64,000 nucleotides of DNA. Source: Dolomedes plantarius. Taxonomy: Eukaryota > Arthropoda > Arachnida > Araneae > Dolomedidae. Location: positions 105,882,045-105,946,044 of the forward strand of contig OU015495.1 in assembly GCA_907164885.2 (NCBI GenBank). The letters run 5' to 3'. The position numbers and the translations under genes are program-made. The notes beneath the pieces are model-generated. The model had not been told where the DNA came from. It saw only the letters and a program-made list of their open reading frames with translations, and ran no database searches. This document shows, piece after piece, positions 11,601 to 26,700 of the stretch. The stretch's first letter is position 1. Each line of letters begins with the position of its first letter.

Positions 11601-14600
11601 TCTTAAAAAAATAAAGTACACATTTTAAGTATTTATGTAGTTTTCACGTTTTAAGTAAACTATATTTTATATTGTTTTAGTGAGATATATATATGCAGAA
11701 GATGAGTATGGATATGTAGACACTAAAGAAAAAAGAATATCTAAGGCTCTTATTAGTCAACTACCTAGCCGTCACTTTGGTGAGGAAATTTACTAAACTT
11801 CATTTGTATTTCCTTCTATTTATTTGAATTATATTGATGTAAGTTTAGTATATATGTATATATATATGTGTGTGTGTGTGGGTATGTATGTATGATTTTT
11901 TATGCATTGAAGAATACTCTTTGATCTATAGATTTCCAGTTACCAGACTTAAACATTATTGAAGACACAAGTGAATGATGGTGTTATGTCAAAATTTTTT
12001 AAAAATAGTTTTGTTTTTTCAGCATGGATGAAGATGTTATAAGTCTTATCTCTCACAAAACATGATTGAATATTTAATTATTAATGATTTTTAAGATTTT
12101 TCAGTGGCTATTCAATGATTCTATACAACAAATACCCTCACATAATAGACACATAATACCCTCATGCATGGAAAAAAAAAACTATATTTGAAAAATTGTG
12201 ACATAACGTCTTTATCCACTAGTGTCTTCATCTGATATTTTGCTACATTTAGCAAAGTTAATATTTGCCTACAGATTGTTCATTGAAAGCTTTTGTAAAG
12301 CTTTTGGTAATAATTCAGTGGAATGTAGTGTGAATATAATGATAAAAATTCGATTTTTAATGATTTACATTTGAAAACTTACTTGGAAATAAACTTGCAT
12401 GGAAATAAATTGTGATAACTTAATTGCTTAAATGCATGCGTGTGAAAGAGAAATAGTGAAGTAATTTAGTTTCACATATATGGAAAAATGTTTAATTGTA
12501 TGAATAACTTGAAATTTAATATTGTATGTGAGAGAATCAGACATAACTAGCAGTTGACCTAAATTTAGCAGGCTAAATTATTTACTCTATCAGTTTACTT
12601 GTTAGTTGTTACTGTACCTGTTTTTTAGTATTTTAGTTATTTTTATTAATTTGAGTATGTTTATCATGACTATTTATTTTTTCAGATATAATAGATATAG
12701 GTTCAAAATATGATGAATTACCTGAACAAACTTTACGCCGACGACATTCACGTTATCGAACTTTGCAACTGAATGCTGCAAATTTGACTTCTCGACAAGT
12801 TTCAGCAGATGTTGATAAAATATATGAGGTAATTTCAATTTTCAAAATATTGAATTAGATTTAAAATGATGAATAATTTTCAGGAAGAGATGAAGTAAGC
12901 ATTGCATCAGGACAGTTATAATCCTGAAATCAAGCATTATAACTTGTTAATTGACGTTTAAAGTAATGCTGTCTATATTATTTATCTCCAGGAAAATATT
13001 AAATGATCTAAAAGGATTTTTAAAATTTTATTTTGTGCATAACATAAGTCTTCTTATCTTATAACTGTGTGATAAGGTTGTAATGAGCTGTATTGTTTTT
13101 TATTTTTCATTCTTAGAAAATCATGAATCAATAAGTGGAGAAGATATATTTGCAAAATTTGTTTGAAAGGATGTGTTAGAATTGTATCCTAAGCATTTTT
13201 TCTCATGTATGAATCTTATGTTGGTAAAATGTAATAGTTTTCCAAAAATAAAATTATATATATGCCCAGACATATAATGTATGTGTATTGCAGCTCTTAA
13301 ATTTGGATCCTGAAGCTAAAGAGGAAGATAAACTGAAGACATTACGAGAAATGCATCAAAGTCTCACTATAAAACGGCAAGTTAAAGAGAGGTTAGATGC
13401 TGATATGAAGAGGAGAAGAGCTGATCAAGTTTTAAATAAATTTACTCGATTAAAGCTTAGAACTGATACAGTAATTATATATTTGTTGTACTTTATACTC
13501 ATGTAAATTTTAAATTAAATGTTTTAATCAAATGTTTGTTTCTAATTGTTTTATGATTCATATTCTAAATTTTGTCTGTAGACATTTAATTTTTTTTGTT
13601 TATACCTTCATATCTAATAAAATCTGTAAATAATTGAATTCTTTTAAATATTTTGTGTATTGAACATATAGTGTAATTTCTTAATTGTTTCAAAGAGTGC
13701 ATCCTTTAATTTGTCAATTTGGTTTTTAAAAAAAATTTTATATTCCAAGTGTCCTTGAGTTTGCTTTAACTTTTACCTATCTAAGGACAAAATATTTTAT
13801 TTTCATTAATATTAATGATTATAAAGCAAAAAGTGATTTAATGATCAAAGTTATGCCTGAAATAATTAATAGTAATAATTAAACTTCAGAATAAGGTTAT
13901 TAACTCGGGAAAGTGAATGTAAGGAGTGGGTCCCCATTCAGAATGGAAAATTTATCTTATAAATACATTAATTTAGTAGACTGAAATTTTAAGTATAGAG
14001 TGATAAAATATTTTTTATTTAAGAGACAAAATCTAATGGAAATATGTTTCTTTTTAAATATAAAACTTAACCTTGTCACTGTATCTTTTAAAATCAGATA
14101 AAAAAATTGTTATTCGTTAATTGATATTTCAAGTCAAAGTCAGTAAAATTCAAGGTATGTAGAGAGGATCATTTAAAAAAATTTCTGTGTAAATCTGAAG
14201 GTATATATATAAATGTATATAAACATAATTTTATGACTTATGTGGATGCATGATTTGATTCTTTTACTTTTCTTGGTGTAAAATTCTTAAAATATTTATT
14301 ATACTTCAGACTGATCGCAGATTCATAACTTTTTAAATTATATTTGATATATATATACAAGGTGAATTTATGTTTAGGATACAAGTATAGGCATTGTTTC
14401 TTGTCTTTCTTATTTATATAGATACAAAATTACAGAGTAAAATAAAGCCTTCAGTTTGTTTCATTTATTATGGATGCACATATTTGATGTCATATATCAT
14501 GGTATAAATATTTGTTAAACACTCCTCTTAACTTGTCCTTTTAATGAATATAATTTTTATATATATTTTACTGTCTCTTATAGCTTATTGTAGTTACAGT

Positions 14601-17600
14601 TTATAGTAATAAAACTGTAAAATTTAAGTAGCTAAAACCTTTATAGGTTATTAAAATTGCTAATTGTGTTTGACTGGTTTCATGACAGAGACAATAACCT
14701 CTGTGCTAAATTCTATCAAGACATGCTATCTGGAAATTAAGTAATTTTGTATATTGAGGCTATATTGAGATTAAATGAGAACTTCTTAATTTTAAACTTA
14801 GCAAATTTTCTCTTAAAAGGATTACGTTACGTTGAATTACAAGAATTTTTTTCTCTATATTCTGTTTTACTGAGTTTAAAATATTTTTCATTCAAAGGGA
14901 AAGAAATTATACTTTTTATTAATTAGTATCCAATTGATTCAACTGACATTTTTGGTGAATTATCCCATTGCCAAAGAGCAGTTTTGCATCTTTGGTTGAA
15001 ATTGAATCACATCTTGCCCATTTTCAGCCCCCTTCCCTATGGAAAAACAAACAGAAAAAAACATACTTTATTTTGTAAAAGGTAATACAAGAACAATTTC
15101 TTCAATCATCAAGGGAACTTGAGGAATAGTTTCCATCATGGAATATACTAAATGACACTTTCAATTCAGTTGACTTATGCTTTACTGAAATCAAGAGTTC
15201 TTTTGTTTCATTATATAGAAGAAAAGATTGACTGGAAGTCGAAGCACTTAAGGACAGTAAGCATATTGGTTGCTATTCAGTTGTTTGTTTAAATAACTTA
15301 TGTACAACCAGAGCTTAGTTATTATTTTTTTAAATATAAGCAGAATTTTAATTTTGAGGGTGAGAGATCTTTCAGAGATCTATGGAATTAGACTTAGTTG
15401 GAACTGTCTGTTCTTGGAAATAGATTAAAATCATGATGGTTTGGCTAAAATGCTGAAAGTAAGTAATCCTTACTCAGGTAACACTTTAGAAAAATAAATC
15501 CATCTAGAAATCAGCATCTCTAATAACTGATACAACATGACTGCCTTAACTTTTATGTGTACAAAAGGAAAAACAGTGTATAGTTTTTTTTTTTTTTTAC
15601 CAGAGATGCTGTTGTTTTCATAGAAGTGAAGTTATTTGAATTTCTTGAATATGGTCAATTTCTCTAATTTTAATAAATTAAAATATTGCTTTGTAATTTG
15701 AAATTTTGTACTTACTTTTTTCAGATGTGGCACAAACTTTTGTATGAGCTGAAAAACATGACCTACTCTCTTGAACCCTGGCATTCTGCTATAAAAACTC
15801 TTCAAGGTCAATTTGGTTCTTGTGTTGCATCATACTTCATTTTCCTGCGATGGCTTTTGTATTTGAATATCAGCAACTTTTTTGTTGTTTTATTTTTTCT
15901 TCTAACTCCCCAACTTGCATATGTGCATTCAAGTCAGTATGAGGGGAACCACACCAGTGAAGCTTTCTCTGTATATGATTTCATGACTGGTTCTGTAAGT
16001 TTTTTTTTTTTTTTTTTTAAACAGAAAAGAAAAAGTTTGAAATTCTTTTCTGATGTGTTGCAAAGTTCAAATGAATTATAAATATTATAAGTGGCATTAA
16101 TAATCAGTTAAAGCTTATTGATCAATTACAGTTTGATATTATAATTATTTAGAAATGTGTTATAAGTTTAATTTTTTCCTGTAAAGTGTATCCATTGATT
16201 GCTAATTTATTAAACTCAAAACATATCGTCATGTGAATGCAGGAACTAGGTAACTCCAAAAAAAAAAAAATATTTTTGAGATGTCTGGCTATTTATAGCT
16301 AGATTACATAAGAAGTGAATGCAATAACTAGAAAACTCACTTTTCTGCTAACCTAATGCCATCTGTTAGCTAGTGTAATAATTAGACAAACAGAATGACA
16401 AGTATTTTCTCAATGGAAGAAGTAAACATTTGAGATCTTCAAGAACTTGAAAAATCAAGTTACCTACTTCTTGCAATCAGGTGATGATATACTTTTAAAT
16501 TTGGTATATATTATTATTTAATTTTATTAGTGAATAATTAATGCATTAAACAACCCCCCCCCCCCCAGTGAAAAAAAATTCTGATTACAAAATATGCTGT
16601 TAATTTTCTCCTGCAAATTTTATTAAACAGGTAAGTTATTGTATATTATTTTTATTTACTTTAATGCTTTTCAAAATAATGGCAAAGTATTTTATAATTT
16701 TGCCCTGTTTAAAAATAAACAAAGGGGAAATCTCCGTAACACATAAGTAGCACATGAACAAAAAAAAATCACTAATAGACAGGTATTGGACATTAATTCT
16801 TATGCTACAGTAGAATGTATCCAATTTTTTTCCCTTTGTGTGGGAAGATGAACAAATATGTAATAGGTGTAGGGTAAGTGGTAGATAGATGCCATATGAA
16901 AAGAGATGCCATGCTTCCAGTATCTCACAATGTGGAAAAGAGATGGCTATATTTTAGACGGTTTTGATAGAGTTGCAAGCAATTAGAGAAACAAGTGAAC
17001 GCCAGCTCGTCTGCAATTATGTGTTGATTGCGTATTAAAAATTTTTATTATTATTTTATTTTTATGTGTTGATTGCGTATTAAAAATACAACAACCAATT
17101 TAGCTTCATCATCATCTCAGCAAAATGGAGCTGGCCCCATTGAAGATGATAACAATGTGTGCATTGAGTGTTTGAAAAATAATTTTTTAACAAAGAGGAA
17201 AATGGACTGGATCAAGTGTTTATCCTGTCTAAAATGGCTTTATAAGTCGTGCATGATGTACTCCCTGCATTACAATAATTGTGGGAGAGATATTTTAACG
17301 ACAAAAGCATCAAAAGAAAACTAAATAATGCCTATGGCATCTCTTCCACAAGGTGTGAGATAGACACCACTTTGCCAAACTTTGTTATTTTTTTATTATT
17401 TTAATTCAACTATGAGAAATTTTAATTTCTTTTAATAGTATAATAATGTATCTTTCAAATGAAACCCCCTCCGATGTCTTTGCATTGCATTATATCATTA
17501 TTATTGACTCTCTTACAAAAAGGGTGGCATCTATCTGCCATTTACTCAAATCTAAACCAGGAAAGTAACCCTTAATAAGTAAAGTAGATAATAAAAAGTC

Positions 17601-20600
17601 ACCAATTCAGTTCAATTCATGTCACCATTAACATTAAATGAAGGATAGTAATATTATCAATACTGTTGAAAATGAGGCATTGTTGATAAACTTCCTGTTA
17701 CAGCATGTTTCAAACTGTAATTAAATGTTGTAAAAGTAGAACCTTAACCTACTTTATCAATAAATTAATAAACTTAGTATTTCTAAAAATTCTATTACTT
17801 CATTAGAGATGCCACAAATACTGGCAACTATTTTTATCTTTTCCACCTCTTCCTCTTTTCTGGCTGTTTGACTTAGTTAACATTTTTATGAAACCTCAAA
17901 ACCAATGTCTGTAATTTTTCATTGAACTTGTTAATTTAAATAATGGGGATAGCAAAGTGGTTAATTAAGCCTAAAATAAATCACTCTATATAGCTGGAAA
18001 AATAAAATTAAAGTAGAATTTAGTACACAAGTTTTTTTATATCACTAATTGTAAAATTTAGTTTACTATTTTTACAGTTACAGCAGTTTAGCAATGGTTA
18101 TTGATATACTTATCAACATTTATTGTTTTGGTTAGGGTTGGTTTTCGAATTCTACTCTGTACTTTGGCCAGTATTCTCATGAGGTCATTGAGCTTATTGC
18201 TGGATTGTATTACAATATGCCTTTGGCATATTTATTATCCATTGGAGCTAATTCTATCATCAATCTTGTTGCTGTCAGCTTTTGGTAAGTTTTATGGTTA
18301 CAAATTTTTTTACATATGTGTAAATTATGTATGTGTAGAAAATTATAATTTTGACTCATAGATACATTGTTTATTCTTCATAATTTTTTCTTTCATTGAA
18401 ATTGTTAACCTCGGAATAATCCCAGCTGCTTCTAAAGTAGTGTTATAGAAGTGTTGCTTTTTTGTAATTGCTATCTTGAGGCATTACAGAAGTTACTTTT
18501 GAGAACATTACTAGTATTTTTAATTCTTGACAAAGGATTTGGATTTTTTTATGCATCTTTTTGATGCAATAGTTAAGTTCAAAGTACATACTCACATGAC
18601 AGTTGCAGTTGATTCCTCAGTTGATTTCAAAATTTTTTACTAAGTTTTTTTTTCAATTGTTCTTTCTCTAATAATAAAAATGTAATTTCTGATAGTTTTG
18701 GGTCCAATCAAATACATTTCATAAAATGAACAGAATAGCTTGTGTATGTATTTTTACAGTTTTTGCTCTAAATGACTGAGCTAGTTAAGGTCTAAGCTTG
18801 GTTACTTTTCCGATTCATCTTTGATTGCCTTGTATACAAAGTAGTGCCTTATTTAGTTAATGTTATTGTTTGGCAAAAAATTTAAACTTAAATGTATTGT
18901 TTAATGCCTCCTCTTGTTTCTTTTGGCATAAAGCCATAAAGAAAATAAAAGTAATAAAATTTATGTATGTAAATACCATATTATTTGTTTATATTATTTT
19001 TTATTCATTGTAATGGACACCTTTGATTTAAAATCCACTTGATAAGTCATAACTATAAAATGTGAGTTTGTGTTTTAGATAAAATTTTGTATTTCAAAAG
19101 CTCTAAAAATTAATAAAATGCAACAGTTTCTATCTTTAAACTTTTGTTGCTGGAATTTTATTTAAAATTATCTGAAAAATTTGAGGGGGGGGGGGAATCT
19201 TCTGTAAAAGTTTGAACTCTGTGTTAGTAATTAAGGCATTTTAAATCTAAAGATAGTAAAGCTTTAAAAATTTTGGATTTAAGTCCTAGTGAAACAATTG
19301 TAATTATTATACAATAATTATTATTTCAATAAACATATACATATTGAAACTTTTCTAGCCAGCCATCTCTATTTGACAGCCTTTCTGCAAAATGACCATT
19401 TTTTTCGGAGCTATGACTGACCACCATAGACAAGTTTTACTGTGTGCATATATATACACACACACACACATGAATGAATGTAGTGTTCTTTATAAACCTT
19501 CTAATTGAAAATTGTGCATTCCAGAGTAAAAGTAGTTACTTGTTTCACAAAACAAGTAACTGTGTAGTGATTAGTTTTTATTTTTAATACAATATATTGA
19601 TTTTATTAAGATGTTTAATACTTTGTAAATTAAATTTTCTTTTTTTTTAACATTACCTAAATATTTTTAAGCATCACAACTGTTTTAGTTCAGTTATATC
19701 TAGTATTTTTATCTTGGATAGTTCTTGGTATTGAATTTCTAGCAAGTTCAAATAGTTCCATGATGTGAGTTTGATGAAACAAAACTTGAAAAGTTATGAA
19801 TAAATGTTGCAAGATTGTTTGTCTTATCCAAATTAATGCTTTATGTTATTGTTATTGCATAATCTGAAAGGTTAAAAAACGTGGATGAAAATATATTTAT
19901 AGTCCGACCACGGAAGCAAGGTCCCTGGAAGCTGTTACGCATGCGCGAGAAAAGCTAGTCTACTTAGAAAATAGGGGAAAACGTTATATTTTTGGATGTG
20001 TTTGTTTATGAAATACGGAATGTATTCCAGACTGCTTTTTGTCCGCAATTTTAAAGCTATTTTTTAAAACTTTATTTTTGATCGAATATATGAATAATAA
20101 TTTCAAAATAATAAAAAGAAAGAAGCAGATCTATTTAAAAAATAGAAGTTTTATAGGAGTGGATATTTTCGGATAACATCACAATCAAAATTTTCTAAAG
20201 CTACGTTTTCGGTGTTTCTTTTTTTTCTGACGTTTCCTCGGAGATTCAAATTTTGGAGTTTCTTCACCCTTTGCTTCTCTGCGTATTCTTTTTACACTGG
20301 ACATTAATATCCCGGTCATTTCACTAGCTCTCTTTAGGGATTGAGAAAGTGGAACAATAACATTTCCTTCTAGTGTTTCTTTATCACACAATTTAATTAC
20401 ATTGTGTATTATACGTTTACAATCACTACGGAACGGCTTATTCCGAGCAGTTGTGTTGGGTAAAGGATCCATTAATTTTAATATAACAATCAAAATAACA
20501 GACGAGGAAAAAGCAAGCAAGCGCAGTTAGTAACCGATTCTAAAGAATGTCGAGAGAATACGAGACTTTTCCCCCTCCTTCCTCAGCAGCCTTACCTACA

Positions 20601-20661
20601 GCGTGAATAGAATCGTCTTGGCACTATGCCAACATTGGTTCTTCGTACTGTGGTCGGACAG

Positions 20662-20693
<32 letters not shown>

Positions 20694-22033
20694 TTCTAAA
20701 TTTAAAATGTTTAAAGTAATATTTCTTTGATTGGAAATAACAAAAACACAAAAGTAATATTTACCTCTTTGAAAAGTTCTTTTTTTTTTAAATCAGTAAT
20801 TATACGTTATAATGTTATTGTGGTGAATTAATTGCTATTTGTTAAAACTATTTATAAATTCTAATAAAAATCAGTTGATAAAAATCAGAATAAAGAACCT
20901 CTAATTTACTTAATGTTGTATCTTCACTTGTGATTTCCTGTAAAACTATTTTAAACATTTACTATATAAATTTTAGTACTGACTGTCTGTAAATTATGTG
21001 TGGATGAAACTTTCTATTATATTTTTAGTCTTACATCTTCATACCAAAAGAATTACATTGATACTGCTGGGGATGTGAAGCATCTGTTTTGTAACAAAGT
21101 TTTTTCTGCTTGGGATTATTCTATAGAAACTGAAGATGCTGCTAAGCTTCGAAAAATTGCTTTTTGCACTGAGATTAAGGTATTCTATGTCTATTTTTAA
21201 GGTGTGAAAGTGTATTGGTTATTATGTTTAGTCATATGAACACTTGATACTGGTAATAATATTTTGAGCCTTAAGACAATTCTTAGATATAGGTATGTTG
21301 TTATGAACAATAATTTGGGATATGTAATTTTCGTATTTAGGAAATAGACTCGAGTAAATGCGAAATTTGCAGATATGAGCGAATAAATGTGAAAATTATT
21401 TTTTTGCTACTTTTCAGTGAAAACTCACTGATAAACGGCTTTTTAAGTGAAATTAGGTAATATTTGTAATAATTTATTAACATAATTGCTTAACTAAGAC
21501 CTCTCACGGTCTTTAACTGAGAAATCTCACTCTTCTTCAGATTTGCTCTGAATTTCACCTGGACAGTTTGTCCATACCGGAGTTGAACCCAAAAATCTAA
21601 CTGTAAAAAACAGCCATCAAGTTTTGTGGAACAATTTAGTAGATTTAAGAACGTCTCTTGAGCACCAAATTCAAGGATATTTCAGCTACTTATAGTTGTC
21701 AACCAAGATACTCTTGTTGATGTTATACAGATTTTAATTTCAACTACTTTAACTTTGCAAAGGCAGCTATATGCAATAGCTATACAAAGCCTCTGTAGTC
21801 CCATTAACAGAGTAGATGCTGAGATATTTTAAGATGCTGAAATATTTTAGTATGTACAATATAGTAATTAAGGACAGAAGGCAAAGACTTAAGGAACATA
21901 ATGTGGAGACTACTACAATGTCAGCTTTTAACTAAGAATTTTGATATTTACTTATCCAAGTAAGTAAAATTATAATTTTTTTAATAAATGCAAAAATTTT
22001 AAAATTTGTATATTTTTTTGCAAATAAATGTGA

Positions 22034-22069
<36 letters not shown>

Positions 22070-23687
22070 TTTTTTTTGCGAAATTTCGATATTTTTTATA
22101 CGAAATTTACGTATCCCTAACAATAATTACAACATAATGAGTCAGTCTTATATTTTGGCCCTGTACTTTGGTACTTCAAAAATACAAAACATATTTTTAA
22201 TATTATATTTATTTTTACATATTTTTGGCGGTCTCTCTTTGATCTACAGTAATCAAGTTTTATCAAAAGGAAAAGGCTATACAAAGCTATTTCTGACCTT
22301 CTGGAAGGTATTAAATTATATATATTATTTATGCTTTGTTGGGATTCACTTCAGTTCTTCATTGGGTTCTGTTGCAAACAATTTTTTAAATGTATTTGCT
22401 CATCACATATCAGCTTTTAGGCCATCTTTCATTAAAAATGTAAGAAAATTAGTTAAAAAGTTAAAGTAGGTAAATTCAGAAAATTTTCATTGAGTATTTT
22501 TTCGTTTTGTGTTGTTTTTGCAAGGAATAAAAAATTCCATTGCTGTAGTTCTCCTTATTTCTTAAGGAAGTTGTACATCATTTATTAGACCCTCCTCAAC
22601 TTTACAAATTTTAACTATTTAGATATATGTTGTTGCCTGTATTAAAACCTGTCATGTTGACTAGCTTGGTATTTCAAGTGTTAAAAATACCTAATTATTC
22701 CGTTTTCCAGTTTCTTCTTTTAAGGGTTTTTATAAAAACATTTTCATGTTCCTAAAAGTTTTAGATTTTACTTCCTGGTTCTGTAAAAGTTTTTATTTGT
22801 AAATTGTTATCTGGTGTGTGAATTTTGGAGAAAATGCCTGCTTTTCACGTTTGTTTGTTCTAATTTTGTATTGTTAATTGACTTGCATTAACTATGCTCT
22901 GCTAATGGTATCACTTTCATTCTTTTTTTTTTTTTTAATATATTTTGTTAAATAATGTTAGTTAAAGTTTTGTATCTGATATCTTTCCATATGGTGTAAA
23001 CTATATATATATAACAGTTCCGTAACTGACTGACTGACTGACATATAACGCACAGACCAAACCGCTGGACCTAAAGAGCTGACATTTTGCATGGCGATTC
23101 TTCTTATAATGTAGGGGTGCACTAAGAAAGATTTTTGAAAAATTCTTCTTAGATTTTTTTAAGTTCAATTTTTAAGCTGTTTTTGTAACTTTTTTCAAGT
23201 TTGCATTTAAAGTAATAATTTGAGGGTTATAAAATTTATGTCATGAGAAAGATCATAAAAATTCCTTTAAAATGAAATCTTTTTTGAATCTTTACTTCCA
23301 TTTTCTGATTTTTGGGGAATTTTTAAAGATTAATTTTTAGAATTTAATTTATTAATTGCCAATCACGTGGTGTCTTTTCTCTTTGTGATACTTTAAACTA
23401 ATTTTGCATCACATGCATAACAATGAAATAGACAAAAATAATATTTTTTTCTTGCTAATGCGGCAGACAATTGGACTTAAACTAAAAAAAATATTAAAAT
23501 ACAGTAAAAGATTTGTTCCTGAAACTGTGCTATATTAACTGTACTATATTCTTTAGTATGTTCTATTAGATTTAATTTGAATATTTTCTTCTACATTATT
23601 TTGTCTATAAAAATATCCGTTATAATTTTTTTTATAAATATATTTTTTTGTTTTTTTACACCAATTGTATACATTGATCATTGTATT

Positions 23688-23724
<37 letters not shown>

Positions 23725-26700
23725 TTTCAATATTATATAGAGCTGATTAAAAATCTATTCTAGTAAATTTTTGTTTCTCATACTTGATTAATCATGAAAT
23801 ACAAGCTTACAGTAGAATTGTTTTATTTGTCTTGGGATATTTTACATGTGGAAAATTTATTTACATTGATTATCTTGAATATTGAGTGTATATTAATGTT
23901 TTCCATTATATTCATTTTTACAGGAGCTCTTGAGTGTCATAAGGCGAGAGCACAGAAAAAAATCCACTTCGGATAAAATTGTTCAGGGTGGCATAATGGT
24001 ACTGATCAATATTTGTAGCATTGGACTTGCTGTTGCTGTTTGTTATGGTATTTATTACATGCTTGAAAAAAAAGCTTTGCAGGTTGGTACAAATTTATTT
24101 GTTGTTTATTTAAACTAAAAAAAATGTTTAATTTTCCATTTTCAACCTCTGAATTGTTTCTCATCTCTTATTACTTTTATGTATTTAGAATGAAATATGT
24201 ACTAATGCATATCCCCCCCCCCCAAAAAAAAAAAATAAAATAAAAAAATAAAATAAAAAAAAATAAAAAAATAAATAAAATGATAATAAAATAAAATAAA
24301 TAAATGAATATTATTGTAGACAAGATTTTTATTTTGGATATAATTTAATCAAAATAAATATAGAAATTGTTCGGGAAGTTTTAGAGGGAAATTAACCCTC
24401 TAAAGGTACAGTGCAGGTCAGATCTGACTGAAGGGTGTGTCTTCCCCCTCCCATATTCTCCCCTCTCACTGCAAGAGATCGAGTTGACAAGGAACCCTAC
24501 CAGATTGACCTACTAGACCACCCTACTAGATATAGAAATAAGTAAAAACAAGTGTCTTTGTTAAAAAACATTATTCATGATCACTAGTCATTTTAAAAAA
24601 TTTTTAATTTTGGATTTTTTAATTTTTTATTTCAATTTTGAAGGCCAAAAAGTCAGTATATATTATTTTTTACTTTTTTGTGCTTGGAAAGTTGGTTTCA
24701 CTAACTTCTAAAACTAGGTAGACTAAATTACATATTCAGACCTAATATATATAACATTCTATGTAAATGCCAAGAGATTTTTTTTGTTTAACAAAATTAC
24801 AATTTGTTGGTCATTTTTTCTACAAAAAGGGTTTTATTTCATGTAAAATATTATCAATAAATGTTATTATACAACAAAAATGCTTATTGTGTACTTATTT
24901 CTACCAAAAACCTTATCAAAAAAGAGATCAGGTTGGATCTGACCAATCTGTACCATCTATTTCATCTCAAACCACTATACTGTTTGAGGGTTAATTTATG
25001 TAAAAATATAGCACACAGAAATAACTACTTTACCCTGATGCATACATAATATTAATTATATACTGATTAGATTTATCTCTTTTGTGTAACTTGTTAAAAA
25101 TCTTTTCTAAGAATTTAAAAAAATTACATGCATGTATCGAATATGTTTTGATATTTTGTTAAATTCAATAATTTTTTTTTATTTGTTTCTCATTCTTATT
25201 TTGTTATGCATGCATAGGTTGATGTAAGAATCCTTGAAGATATGACATTACCATTAACAGTGACTTTTGTGTCATCTACATTTTATTTCCTTTTGAAATA
25301 TTGCACAAAGCTTGAATTCTATTTGACTAAGAAAACAAAATTATATTTGACAATGATAAGGTATAATTTTTATCTGCTTTTTTTTTACGTTATTGTTTTT
25401 TAATGCCATTTTCTTTGTTCTTTTATATTAGATGTTTGAAATTTTCTGTACAATCATGACTACAGTATTTAAATGACATTCTAGATAAACAAGGATTTTA
25501 AAATAATTTAATAACTATTATTTAAATTATGAAAATTATAAAATGCTTTATGAGATTTGCTTCATTTTAAAAATTTTTTTAAAGCCTACTTTACCATTAA
25601 TTTTTGGTTGTTTTAATATTGTTTAAACATATGCAAAGAATATAACTGGAAATTTTTTAAGAAATTGTTTGAAATTTCTACATGAAATCAAGCTGTTTCT
25701 AATCTCATAGTGGTTAACATCAAGTTAAACATCTGAATTTTAAAAAAATGATGGAATTACATTAATTAGAATTTAGGAATAACATGTACTTAAAACTTCT
25801 AATGTTCCATATTGCATGCGAGGCAAGGAGAGAAGAGGAATTTTTAATAGATTTAATTTCAGATATCTAACTTAATGTAAATAATGACTTTATCGTATGA
25901 ATTTATCATTTGTTACAAAATAATTTTAGATAAATCACTTTACATAAATTTTTTGGATATACAGAACTGTTATTTCCTTGCACTAATAGCAAAAGTTATC
26001 AGTCTGTCTACATATGTTGTTTTTAAAAAGAATTTTCGTTTTACATTCATGAGCTATCAGAAGTTGCAACTTTCTATGAAAGTTGATAATCTAATAAATT
26101 ACATGCATTAAGATGTGATTATTTTTTTTATCAGAGATAATTTTTATCTTATCTATAGTTACTGTATTCTCAATAATTACAAATATTCATGGCATTTATT
26201 CATTATCTAGAAATATTCTCATGGCATTTTTAAATTTAAATTTAAATTCTTTTTAAAAGAAATCTCAAAAAAAATGAAGATTTTGTATGCGAATAAAAGC
26301 TTTTAAGAAAGGAAGGTAAATGTATAAAAAGGATTTGCAAATCTGTTGTAAAAAAATGATAGTGTAGTTTAAGGTTGGGAAAATAATTTTATTGGTTGCT
26401 ATTGTAATATATATTAAGAATAAAAAGGAAAAAAAATATGATTTTATCATTTATCTTTTAATATTTTACAATTTTTTCAAAATTTTTGCAAACTTAACCA
26501 ATAATTTTGATAGTTGTTATTGCATATGTTGTAATATTGGTATGATTTTTTAAAAATTATGTATTATTATTTGTTCCTTGTCTTACTTTTGTAAATTTTT
26601 GTTAAATCTTTCAGGGCTGTGGTTTTACGAACTACTATGATAGGAATTATTGTTTATTTTTGGATAATTGCAAAGTCTGATTATGATGGTCTAAGTCATG

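Larger units (their letters stand above)
5639..11680 (+). other. TMC intron 1 (6.0 kb), host of two DNA transposons
   Basis: The longest intron of the gene. Its right half is occupied by the elements at 7416-10505 and 10604-11640, the second ending close to the acceptor of exon 2. A GC-richer patch at about 6722-6890 (CACCACGAGACTGCTGG...) stands out and may be an old repeat fragment. The rest is plain AT-rich sequence. Confidence 0.8.

Noticed and set aside
21342..22120. Possible transposon with GCGAATAAATGTG motifs in TMC intron 7
   Set aside because: The repeated motifs run in the same direction, not inverted, and I found no target duplication or clear transposase.
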